A stretch of DNA of 22,970 nt from a virus: positions 501 to 23,470 of IMG/VR virus record IMGVR_UViG_3300030333_003492. One strand, written 5' to 3'. Positions 1 to 5,501 of this stretch are shown here, one piece after another. The notes below the pieces were generated by a model, which was not told the origin of the DNA, did no database searches, and was given only the letters and a program-made list of their open reading frames with translations. Position numbers and translations under genes: made by a program. The stretch's first letter is position 1. The number at the start of each line of letters is the position of its first letter.

Positions 1-233
1 TGATAGACTGTCAGAAAGTACAGGGCTGCTATTTAAAAGAAAGAAACCCTCTCTATCCAGAAAGACCAAGTAAAGGTAGATTATTAACACAAAAACTAGT
101 GGGCAACACTATAATGTACTATATGATAGATAGATCATCACCCCTACAAAGAAAAAGAAGATTAAAAGCAATGATAATTGTAGGAACAGCTGTAGTTTTA
201 AATAACGGATTTTATCTTGAAACGCGTTTTTAA
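1..233 (+). CDS. Small membrane protein, DUF5658-like, C-terminal part
   Basis: An open frame runs in from the window edge (first full codon at 3) and stops with TAA at 231-233, giving the last 76 residues. The start lies upstream of the window. Seen: a motif of the form ID...YLKERNPLYPERPS, then a moderately hydrophobic stretch, a basic patch (QRKRRLK) and a second hydrophobic stretch ending near NNGFYLETRF. The pattern of Asp, then E-x-NPL, then PS, then hydrophobic helices resembles small DUF5658-like phage membrane proteins of unknown function that I recall from aquatic phages; this is from memory of the pattern. It overlaps the cyclase start downstream by 17 bases, so the two are probably translationally coupled and in one operon. 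Function unknown. Confidence 0.6.
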   Translation, partial: IDCQKVQGCYLKERNPLYPERPSKGRLLTQKLVGNTIMYYMIDRSSPLQRKRRLKAMIIVGTAVVLNNGFYLETRF

Positions 234-2046
234 TAAATTTTTAAACTTAGTTATAGGTATAGCATTTCTTGCATTACTAGCTTGGAATCCATACCCTTTT
301 CAAGTTCTTGAACTAAAATCGTTTGACTGGATAATGTCAACACAGGAAAAAGTACAAAACGAGAATATTCTTCTAGTAGACTTAGATGAAGAAATAGTTA
401 AAGAATATGGAGGTTATCCACTACCAAGAACTCTCTATAAAGATCTAATTTGGAAAACAGACGCTATTCCAGGTATAACCGTTTTAATGCCAGACCCAGA
501 TATTAGAGATCCAATAAATGACGCAGAGCTGTCAACAGCTATGACACTTAAACCAACTGTACTTGCCTACGCGGCATCAGTACAAGCATCTGAAGGTGGG
601 CCGCATGTAGGTACTACTCAGATAGGAGCATCACCCATACCATGGCTATATCAATACCCGGGAATTTTACGACAAACACCCGCCCTAGCAGAGTCCGCAA
701 AAGGCGTAGGACTAATAACAAGCGCACCAGAACTAGACGGAGTCGTAAGACGCGTTCCTCTCGCCGTTAGTTCACAGGAAAAACTATATCCATCTTTCGC
801 ATTAGAAATGCTGAGAGTTGGAGTAGGTGATCCAAGCTATCAAATTAAAGTTCAAGAAGCAGGGGTAGAGTGGTTACGAATACCCAACTATCCAACTATA
901 CAGACTGATGCAAATGCACGAGTATGGTTAACTTCAAATGTAGAATTTTACAGACAATCAGCAAAAGAATATTTAGAAAACCCACTACAAGGAGCAAACT
1001 TTGTAATTTTTGGTGTTACAGCAGAGGGTGTTGTAAACCCAGTACCTACTGCAAAGGGTATGGTTTACCCACATGAGATACAAGCACAAATTTTACACCA
1101 TCTTATTTATGGAACTAGTCCAGTACAACCTGTTTGGACTCAAGCTGCAGAGCTTTTAGTAGCTTTCATACTAATACTAGCAGTTATGTTTACTGCAAGT
1201 AGAGTATATTTTTCACTTCCTATACTTGTAGTAAGTTTATTTTTAACTTATGTTGCAAGTTTATACTATTTTGTTCAAGGTTTCCTACTAGATGTATCAG
1301 GTATATTTGTAGTTGTCTTTTTATACTGGTCAATTGTTACATTTAGAGCGTTTGTAGAGCAATTTTTCTTACGCAGACAAGTTAAAAAGCAGTTTGGCAC
1401 TTATTTATCACCAGACATGGTAAAAATGCTACAAGATGACCCATCTTTACTCAAACTGGGCGGGGAAAGAAAGGAAATGACCTTCCTATTTACTGATATT
1501 ATGGGCTTTACGCCAGTTTCGGAAGCATTTAAGAAGAATGACGATCCAGAAGGTCTAGTAGATTTGATAAATACTTACCTAGACAGCATGACAAAGATAA
1601 TTTTAGACAATGGTGGAACAATAGATAAGTATATGGGCGACTGTATCATGGCATTTTGGAATGCACCACTCTTTGAACCAGCTCACGCAGACAGAGCAGT
1701 TAAGAGTGCAATAGAGATAAAAGCAAAAACTATCGAATTGAACAAACAATTTAAAGAGCAAGGACTTGACCTACCACCAATAAATGTTGGTACAGGTGTT
1801 AATACTGGTACTTGTATCGTAGGAAACATGGGTTCTGAAACTCGATTCGATTATTCCGTAATTGGAGACGCTGTTAACCTTGCAGCGAGATTAGAGGCAA
1901 CAGCAGGTAGAGGAGATTATGCACAATGGCCAATTATAATATCAAGAGATACCGTAGCCCAATGCAGATATCCTCACAGATTTGAAAAGATTGGTGAAAT
2001 CTTAGTAAAAGGTAAGTCAGAACCTGTGGAAATATATTCTGTATAA
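217..2046 (+). CDS. CHASE2-domain class III adenylate/guanylate cyclase (phage-encoded)
   Basis: A 609-residue membrane cyclase, full length for CHASE2 cyclases. Layout: N-terminal membrane helix (about 9-23), CHASE2 sensor domain outside the inner membrane (about 30-300; LELKSFDWIM entry, GVGLITSAPELDGVVRRVPL core), three membrane helices (about 311-328, 333-352, 357-376), a short linker (QFGTYLSPDMV), then the class III cyclase domain (about 418-609). Catalytic residues are intact: metal aspartates D427 (FTDIMGFT) and D475 (DKYMGDC), purine-selecting K471, and transition-state N554 and R558 (VNLAARLE). The second purine-selecting position is S547, where class IIIb enzymes usually have Thr, so ATP is the likely substrate with cAMP the product. 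The start is TTG at 217, chosen because it keeps the first membrane helix; its RBS is weak. The segment around 590-780 looks richer in G+C than the rest of the gene. Surrounded by phage genes, so carried by the phage. The signal sensed is unknown. Confidence 0.93.
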   Translation: MKRVFNKFLNLVIGIAFLALLAWNPYPFQVLELKSFDWIMSTQEKVQNENILLVDLDEEIVKEYGGYPLPRTLYKDLIWKTDAIPGITVLMPDPDIRDPINDAELSTAMTLKPTVLAYAASVQASEGGPHVGTTQIGASPIPWLYQYPGILRQTPALAESAKGVGLITSAPELDGVVRRVPLAVSSQEKLYPSFALEMLRVGVGDPSYQIKVQEAGVEWLRIPNYPTIQTDANARVWLTSNVEFYRQSAKEYLENPLQGANFVIFGVTAEGVVNPVPTAKGMVYPHEIQAQILHHLIYGTSPVQPVWTQAAELLVAFILILAVMFTASRVYFSLPILVVSLFLTYVASLYYFVQGFLLDVSGIFVVVFLYWSIVTFRAFVEQFFLRRQVKKQFGTYLSPDMVKMLQDDPSLLKLGGERKEMTFLFTDIMGFTPVSEAFKKNDDPEGLVDLINTYLDSMTKIILDNGGTIDKYMGDCIMAFWNAPLFEPAHADRAVKSAIEIKAKTIELNKQFKEQGLDLPPINVGTGVNTGTCIVGNMGSETRFDYSVIGDAVNLAARLEATAGRGDYAQWPIIISRDTVAQCRYPHRFEKIGEILVKGKSEPVEIYSV

Positions 2047-2231
2047 AAAATTTTTCTGCTACATACATACTACAAATAAAAATTGTAACAAATTTTTTTG
2101 TAAACATCGAGAACATTGTAGGTTAAAGTAACGATGTGATTTTTAAATATCTGGAAAAATATTCAAAAAATAAAAAAGTAGAAAAAACTGAGACGTTTCA
2201 AGTAAAGATAATTACCTCAGGAAAATAGTTC

Positions 2232-2260
2232 TTGACAAGGATCTTTAATTTTGATATACT
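2232..2260 (+). promoter_or_regulatory. Sigma70-type promoter P1
   Basis: TTGACA at 2232-2237, a spacer of exactly 17 bases, and TATACT at 2255-2260 (one mismatch to TATAAT). It lies in the longest gap between genes of the window (2047-2306), upstream of the lysis/small-gene block, which has no other obvious promoter until P2. It shares the ten bases TTCTTGACAA around its -35 box with P2. Transcription should begin near 2267. The consensus sites suggest use of the host housekeeping polymerase. Confidence 0.85.
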
Positions 2261-2268
2261 ATCATAAA

Positions 2269-2284
2269 TGAATTTTAAAATTCA
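2269..2284. promoter_or_regulatory. 16-bp perfect palindrome at the P1 start site (possible operator)
   Basis: TGAATTTTAAAATTCA is a perfect inverted repeat without a spacer, starting 9 bases after the P1 -10 box, so it covers the predicted transcription start and the first transcribed bases. A repressor bound here would block P1. It is all A/T apart from one G and one C, so chance in AT-rich DNA remains possible. No similar palindrome follows P2. Confidence 0.4.
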
Positions 2285-2306
2285 AAGTTAACAACAGGGC
2301 AAAGTA

Positions 2307-2513
2307 ATGAGTGATAATTTAAACGAGATAGAGCGCAGATTATCTGTTCACGAAGCTCAATGCGAAGAGAGATGGAAGACTATCTTTGGTCGTATGGAGG
2401 GTCAAGAGGAACAGCTAAAACGCATGGAAAATATACTAATTGGTATAGCGGGTGCTGTTATCTGTGGAGGAGGCTCTGTAATTATCACAATAATGGCCAT
2501 GCATAGTGGCTAA
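2307..2513 (+). CDS. Small coiled-coil protein with C-terminal membrane helix, XhlA/holin-like
   Basis: A 68-residue protein. Residues 1-43 are charged and helical (NEIERRLSVHEAQCEERWKT, then GRMEGQEEQLKRME), and residues about 44-65 form one membrane helix (ILIGIAGAVICGGGSVIITIMA). This soluble-helix-then-anchor plan resembles XhlA-type phage proteins that work with holins, and other small phage membrane proteins. First gene after P1 and close to the spanin pair, which supports a role in lysis, but no catalytic or diagnostic motif is present. ATG at 2307 with a weak AGGG upstream. Could equally be an unrelated membrane-anchored phage protein. Confidence 0.6.
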   Translation: MSDNLNEIERRLSVHEAQCEERWKTIFGRMEGQEEQLKRMENILIGIAGAVICGGGSVIITIMAMHSG

Positions 2514-2525
2514 AGGAGAAAGAAC

Positions 2526-2720
2526 ATGGCATTGAAAAATTATGCAACAAAAGAAATGAAAGCCGTAGACAGTAAAGTTCCTACTTCAGATGGAGTAATC
2601 TGGAAAGAAGGAAGTGTTTGGAAATTTAAGTGGAAAGGTAGTGAATGTGGATATACTACTGAAAACGATGCGAAAAAAGGACTGGCTAAAGTAAGTGGCA
2701 CGTCTAAAGAAAAGTCTTAA
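2526..2720 (+). CDS. Small hypothetical protein (64 aa)
   Basis: I do not recognise a family with certainty. Lys-rich, no membrane segment or signal peptide. It has a central Trp/aromatic segment (GVIWKEGSVWKFKWKGSECG) suggesting a small beta-rich fold, and a charged tail. The ATG is preceded by a strong ribosome binding site (AAAGGAGAAAGAAC), which makes it a confident gene despite its size. It follows the holin-like gene by 12 bases and overlaps the next gene by 26 bases, so it is part of the P1 operon. Confidence 0.65.
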   Translation: MALKNYATKEMKAVDSKVPTSDGVIWKEGSVWKFKWKGSECGYTTENDAKKGLAKVSGTSKEKS

Positions 2721-2934
2721 AACCTTTTGGTTATGGCTAGTTAGCTGGTTTTCAAAGCGTTGGAGACTAGATGTTAGTTATAATAAACAATGGGGTGATG
2801 CAGACGATAGACAATATATTGTCAAAAAATTTCTTATTAAAAAAGATAAGCATTTAAAATTTATAACTCATACAAAAGAAGTTATAGAAATTAGAAGCCC
2901 CTCTGGACTAAACTACAGGATTACATCTTTATGA
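2695..2934 (+). CDS. Small hypothetical protein with Trp-rich N-terminal helix (79 aa)
   Basis: Starts with GTG at 2695, inside the end of the previous gene, with AAGGA about 13 bases upstream. Residues 8-20 (LKTFWLWLVSWFS) form a short amphipathic or membrane-associated helix rich in Trp. The rest (YNKQWGDADDRQYIVKKF, then KHLKF...SGLNYRITSL) looks like a compact beta-rich domain. I recall similar uncharacterised proteins in aquatic phages, but no function. Its stop overlaps the ATG of the next small gene (ATGA), implying coupled translation. Confidence 0.65.
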   Translation: MARLKKSLKTFWLWLVSWFSKRWRLDVSYNKQWGDADDRQYIVKKFLIKKDKHLKFITHTKEVIEIRSPSGLNYRITSL

Positions 2935-3080
2935 AAATATTAGTACTACTATGTCTAATTTTTCCCGCTAGTGAAAGACCTATTGATGTAAAGGACTGTA
3001 CAATGTGGAAGTATGGTGAACCAGAAGTATATGAGTGGTGTTTAGAAAAACCAACTCCAGAAATTATTAGAGAATTATGA
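2931..3080 (+). CDS. Tiny exported protein (49 aa) with signal-like N-terminus
   Basis: ATG at 2931 overlaps the TGA of the previous gene, and its own TGA at 3078-3080 overlaps the ATG of the i-spanin gene. This two-sided ATGA coupling is the best evidence that it is real. The N-terminus (MKILVLLCLIFPASE) looks like a short signal peptide or membrane anchor. The remainder contains two cysteines (residues 23 and 37) within CTMWKYGEPEVYEWC, possibly a disulfide in the periplasm. Function unknown; the position next to spanins suggests an envelope location. Confidence 0.55.
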   Translation: MKILVLLCLIFPASERPIDVKDCTMWKYGEPEVYEWCLEKPTPEIIREL

Positions 3081-3472
3081 ATCAATTACTTATAGGAATA
3101 ATACTAATTATGGGCTTTTTAGGCTACGGGTTGTATATAGAAAATGAAAACCTAAAAGCAGAAAACGCAGCCTATGTACTAAGAGATAAAGAACAAGACG
3201 CAGCAATAAATCAACTTCAAGGAGATTTAGAACTGCAAGGTAAGGGTTTACAGGAAATGCAAGCAAGAAATGCTGAAATTCAAGGTGAGATGAACCGTTA
3301 CTTAGATATATTTAAAAGACACAATTTAACAAAGTTAGCAGCAGCAAAGCCTGGGCTAATTGAACCAAGAGCAAACAAAGCTACTAAGGAGGTATTCGAT
3401 GGAATCGAAGAAGATAGTCGCAATATTGACGATCTCGATGATGGTATCCAGCTGCAGTCTGGTACCAACTAA
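3077..3472 (+). CDS. Rz-like inner-membrane spanin (i-spanin)
   Basis: A 131-residue protein with an N-terminal membrane helix (residues 2-20, NQLLIGIILIMGFLGYGLY) followed directly by a long Gln/Glu-rich coiled coil (about 21-90). This is the standard plan of an i-spanin: anchored in the inner membrane with the coil in the periplasm. The decisive context is the overlapping lipoprotein gene in another frame starting inside its 3' end, the classic Rz/Rz1 arrangement. With its partner it would span the periplasm and fuse the two membranes in the last step of lysis. Translation starts at an ATGA overlap with the previous tiny gene. Confidence 0.75.
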   Translation: MNQLLIGIILIMGFLGYGLYIENENLKAENAAYVLRDKEQDAAINQLQGDLELQGKGLQEMQARNAEIQGEMNRYLDIFKRHNLTKLAAAKPGLIEPRANKATKEVFDGIEEDSRNIDDLDDGIQLQSGTN

Positions 3473-3773
3473 AAAAGAAGTTGAAATAAAAACAAAAGCG
3501 ATTGAGCGGACTATAATTCAGCCCGTTATGCCTCGAGAAATTGATTTAAAAGAACCATATTGGTATGTAGTTTCAGATAAAAACATTGATGAATTTCTAG
3601 CAAGAGTGGAAAAAGATCAAGGACAGGTAGTCTTTTTTGCGATGTCAGTTCCAGATTATGAACTAATGGCATATAATATGCAAGAACTAAAAAGATATAT
3701 AAATGAATTAAAAGAGGTGGTAGTCTATTACAAAAAAGTAACTACACCACCTAAAAAAGATGACGAATCATAA
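3399..3773 (+). CDS. Rz1-like outer-membrane lipoprotein spanin (o-spanin)
   Basis: A 124-residue lipoprotein. The signal peptide (residues 1-18) ends in a lipobox, V16-S17-S18-C19, so Cys19 should be lipidated and the protein sorted to the outer membrane. I chose the ATG at 3399 because it has a full AAGGAGG ribosome binding site and gives a correct signal peptide; an upstream in-frame ATG at 3360 would bury it. It overlaps the i-spanin gene by 74 bases in a different frame, as in Rz/Rz1 pairs. It is longer than typical proline-rich Rz1 proteins and has a folded C-terminal part (VVFFAMSVPDYELMAYN, RRYI-like KRYINELKEVVVYYKK). The context supports spanin function; the C-terminal domain is unassigned. 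Confidence 0.72.
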   Translation: MESKKIVAILTISMMVSSCSLVPTKKEVEIKTKAIERTIIQPVMPREIDLKEPYWYVVSDKNIDEFLARVEKDQGQVVFFAMSVPDYELMAYNMQELKRYINELKEVVVYYKKVTTPPKKDDES

Positions 3774-3912
3774 AAGAAGATTAGAAATCTGTTATCGTTG
3801 TCAATATATAACAGCTTTGAAGGTGTGTAAAGTATGTAAGTGTTTTATGCCCCTAAAAGTACGATCATCAAGGGCAAAATGCCCTAAGAACTTATGGGGA
3901 GAAAAGTTATGA
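3760..3912 (+). CDS. Cysteine-rich mini-protein, zinc-ribbon-like (50 aa)
   Basis: ATG at 3760 overlaps the end of the o-spanin gene, and the stop at 3910-3912 overlaps the start of the next gene. The 50 residues contain six cysteines: C11-x2-C14, C23-x2-C26-x-C28 and C41, a spacing fit for one zinc site with extra ligands. It ends in KCPKNLWGEKL. Small phage proteins with this C-x2-C...C-x2-C-x-C...CP...W pattern are familiar to me but uncharacterised. Predicted to bind zinc; the partner is unknown. The cysteine pattern and gene coupling on both sides argue against chance. Confidence 0.65.
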   Translation: MTNHKRRLEICYRCQYITALKVCKVCKCFMPLKVRSSRAKCPKNLWGEKL

Positions 3913-4094
3913 TGAATAAAATAATGGCAGTCAAAGACTGGGTAATGGCTAGAGTAGCCGAGAGGACTTCGTGGGACGGAGCAACTATCATTGGTGGTAG
4001 TGTTCTAATTCTCATGGGAGCACCAATAATCGAAATGCTTGCATGGCCAGCACTAGCTTGGGGTGTTTATACTCTGATCAAGGAGCAATCGTAG
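3909..4094 (+). CDS. Small membrane protein (61 aa), possible holin
   Basis: Start taken as ATG at 3909, overlapping the previous stop (ATGATGA), with GGGGAG 8 bases upstream; an in-frame ATG at 3894 would swallow that site. An amphipathic N-terminus (VKDWVMARVAERTSWDG) is followed by two hydrophobic stretches, GATIIGGSVLILMGAPII and MLAWPALAWGVYTLI, which could be a hairpin of two membrane helices. I recall similar ERTSWDG-type proteins in aquatic phages without a known role. A two-helix membrane protein close to spanins could be the holin, but nothing in it is diagnostic. Confidence 0.6.
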   Translation: MMNKIMAVKDWVMARVAERTSWDGATIIGGSVLILMGAPIIEMLAWPALAWGVYTLIKEQS

Positions 4095-4180
4095 TGCCTT
4101 ATCATTACAAACCTAAAAAGGGTAAAAAGAAAAAACGCGGTAAAAAGCGTAAGAAAAGAATGAAACACCATGGCTGCTAG
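4094..4180 (+). CDS. 28-residue ultra-basic peptide
   Basis: GTG at 4094 overlaps the previous TAG by one base and has AAGGAG 9 bases upstream, a well-placed ribosome binding site. The peptide has 15 Lys/Arg among 28 residues (GKKKKRGKKRKKRMK core) and no acidic residue, like a protamine. Its end overlaps the start of the next basic gene (ATG at 4170). First of six consecutive genes for basic proteins. Real translation is likely from the RBS and gene packing, but at this length it cannot be certain. Likely binds DNA or RNA by charge. Confidence 0.5.
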   Translation: MPYHYKPKKGKKKKRGKKRKKRMKHHGC

Positions 4181-4367
4181 AAGACGCACAACTAGAAGGA
4201 AAAAACGAGCTTCTAAAAAGAAACGTAATATTCCTACTAATAAAAAGCTATACGCACGGATAAAAGCAAAAACTAAAAGAAAATTTGCTGTTTATCCGAG
4301 TGCGTATGCTAATGCATATCTTGTACGAGAGTATAAGAAAGCTGGTGGGAGATATAGACGTGGCTAA
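4170..4367 (+). CDS. Basic protein with DUF5872-like domain (65 aa)
   Basis: An Arg/Lys-rich N-terminal tail (residues 1-26; about 26 of 65 residues in the protein are Lys/Arg, only one acidic) precedes a compact motif at about 26-64: LYARIKAKTKRKF, then VYPSAYANAYLVREYKKAGGRYR. The PSAYAN...YKKAGG(R/K)Y pattern is that of DUF5872, a small domain I know from phages and giant viruses, with no established function. The gene overlaps its neighbours on both sides. A nucleic-acid-binding or virion DNA-packing role is inferred only from charge. Confidence 0.75.
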   Translation: MAARRRTTRRKKRASKKKRNIPTNKKLYARIKAKTKRKFAVYPSAYANAYLVREYKKAGGRYRRG

Positions 4368-4515
4368 AAAGTTAACTAAAAGACAAACAAACGCACTTAG
4401 AAGACATAGTCGTCATCATACTAAAAAGCATATGAAGTTTATGAGAGCACAAATGAGAAAAGGTAAAACCTTTACTCAAGCTCACAAAGCTGCTATGAAA
4501 AAGGTAGGACGATAA
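4360..4515 (+). CDS. Small basic Lys/Arg/His-rich protein (51 aa)
   Basis: I chose GTG at 4360, with GGGAG 8 bases upstream and overlapping the previous stop; a longer in-frame reading from 4285 would lie almost wholly within the previous gene. The sequence (KKLTKRQTNALRRHSRHH, then KFMRAQMRKGKTFTQAHKAAMKKVGR) has about 18 Lys/Arg of 51 residues, several His, and no Asp or Glu. The RxMRKGKTFTQAHKAAMKKVG motif recurs in small phage and giant-virus proteins of unknown role that I recall. It would fold as one or two helices. Stop and next start overlap (TAATG). Confidence 0.7.
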   Translation: MAKKLTKRQTNALRRHSRHHTKKHMKFMRAQMRKGKTFTQAHKAAMKKVGR

Positions 4516-4805
4516 TGGCTAGAGGAGGCTTAGGCAAATGGTTTGGTCAACGTTGGGTTAACATTGGAGCACCAAAGAAAGGCGGTAAATACCAACCTTG
4601 TGGCAGGAGAAAAGCCAAGAAAAATAGAAGAGGGTATCCGAAATGTGTTCCAGCAGCGAAAGCCGCAGCGATGACAAAAGCTCAAATAAAATCAGCAGTC
4701 CGAAGAAAAAGGGCTAAGAAACAGGGAGTAGGTGGTAAACCCACTAACGTCAAAACTGTTGTAAGAAGGAGAAGACGCCGTGCCACGAAAACGAAGAGGA
4801 GGTAG
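4515..4805 (+). CDS. Basic protein with KWF...WVNIGAPKKGG motif (96 aa)
   Basis: Starts in a TAATG overlap. Conserved-looking N-terminal motif GLGKWFGQRWVNIGAPKKGG, a CG...YPKCVP segment (two cysteines, residues about 29 and 44), an AAKAAAMTKAQIKSAV helix, then GGKPTNVKT and a six-Arg run near the C-terminus. About 35 of 96 residues are Lys/Arg and none is acidic. Close relatives of this motif order occur in aquatic phages and some giant viruses as I recall, without a known function. A virion or DNA-associated role is plausible from charge and from position just before the terminase; unproven. Confidence 0.75.
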   Translation: MARGGLGKWFGQRWVNIGAPKKGGKYQPCGRRKAKKNRRGYPKCVPAAKAAAMTKAQIKSAVRRKRAKKQGVGGKPTNVKTVVRRRRRRATKTKRR

Positions 4806-5082
4806 GAAACGAGACCCTCGGCTTAAAAGAGCTGGAGTGTCTGGTTACAACAAACCTAAACGTACGCCTAAACATAGAACTAAATCACACGTTGTTGTTG
4901 CAAAAGTAGGAAAGAGAGTAAAAACTATTCGATTTGGACAACAAGGAGTTAGGGGTGCTGGTAAAAAACCTAAGTCAGCAGCACAGAAAGCAAGACGTAG
5001 ATCTTTTAAAGCTCGTCATGCTAAAAACATACGCAAAGGTAGATTATCGGCTGCGTACTGGGCAAACAAGGTTAAATGGTAA
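4780..5082 (+). CDS. Basic conserved phage protein with FGQQGVRGAG...AYWANKVKW motif (100 aa)
   Basis: GTG start at 4780 inside the end of the previous gene, with AAGGAG 8 bases upstream. A basic head (KRRGGRKRDPRLKRAG) is followed by GYNKPKRTPKHRTKSHVVVA, KTIRFGQQGVRGAGKKPKSA, and RRRSFKARHAKNI...LSAAYWANKVKW. I recognise this C-terminal motif set from uncharacterised proteins shared by aquatic phages and giant viruses. Only one acidic residue in 100. The defined motifs suggest a folded domain, so this is more than a charge-only peptide. It may bind nucleic acid in the virion. Confidence 0.78.
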   Translation: MPRKRRGGRKRDPRLKRAGVSGYNKPKRTPKHRTKSHVVVAKVGKRVKTIRFGQQGVRGAGKKPKSAAQKARRRSFKARHAKNIRKGRLSAAYWANKVKW

Positions 5083-5225
5083 TGCCAATCACCAAAACAA
5101 AAAAAGGTTGGAAAATAAACAATACTTCTGGAGTTTCTAAAACCAAGAAAGCAGCAAAGCGTAGACTTCGAGCAATTAAATGGAAACAGAAACGCAGGAA
5201 AAGACGTAGAACATATACTACGTAG
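5082..5225 (+). CDS. Small basic protein, KTKKGWK...RLRAIKW type (47 aa)
   Basis: ATG at 5082 shares its A with the previous stop (TAATG). The sequence follows the pattern PITKTKKGWK, SGVSKTKKAAKRRLRAIKW and a basic tail (KQKRRKRRRTYTT). The first two parts match a short motif common in tiny phage proteins (a beta-turn followed by a Lys-Ala-rich helix ending in RAI). No acidic residue. Last of the six basic genes; a 9-base gap then leads to a normal, non-basic gene. Function unknown. Confidence 0.65.
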   Translation: MPITKTKKGWKINNTSGVSKTKKAAKRRLRAIKWKQKRRKRRRTYTT

Positions 5226-5234
5226 GAGACAAAA

Positions 5235-5498
5235 ATGTCAATAAAATTTTTAGGAGTACAAGCAGCATGTGGAACAAGTGTGGGGGCAGCCTCAACATTT
5301 GAAAATGCCACAGAAGTAAGACTTATTAATACAGGAGCAGCAGAGTACCTAGTCACTATAGCAAATAGTGCAGATACTACGCTTGCTACTTTTACTTTGG
5401 AAAGTTTAGCAGATATTATAGTTACTAAAGGCGCTACTGATCAGATATTTGCAGCAAATGCAGCTGTTCTTGGTGTACCTTGTAATATAGGCAGGTAA
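5235..5498 (+). CDS. Small beta-rich phage protein (87 aa), possible virion decoration protein
   Basis: Good ribosome binding site (TAGGAGA, 5 bases before ATG). The protein is Ala/Thr/Val-rich, uncharged by comparison with the preceding genes, with alternating hydrophobic stretches (ATEVRLINTGAAEYLVTI, TLATFTLESLADIIVTKG), which suggests a small beta sandwich or barrel. Two cysteines (residues 12 and 84). The MSIKFLGVQAACGTS opening is of a kind I recall in uncharacterised marine phage proteins. A structural role is suggested by composition and position before the terminase, not by any definite motif. Confidence 0.6.
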   Translation: MSIKFLGVQAACGTSVGAASTFENATEVRLINTGAAEYLVTIANSADTTLATFTLESLADIIVTKGATDQIFAANAAVLGVPCNIGR

Positions 5499-5501
5499 TT
5501 T

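Noticed and set aside
217-2046. Reading the cyclase as a host gene at a prophage boundary
   Set aside because: It overlaps a phage-type small membrane gene upstream and is followed within 260 bases by the phage lysis block; no integrase, attachment site or change of strand is seen.
2107-2150. ACATCG...CGATGT inverted repeat followed by GATTTTT as a terminator for the cyclase gene
   Set aside because: Only a 6-bp stem with a loop of more than 20 bases; too weak to call, though some termination before P1 would make sense.
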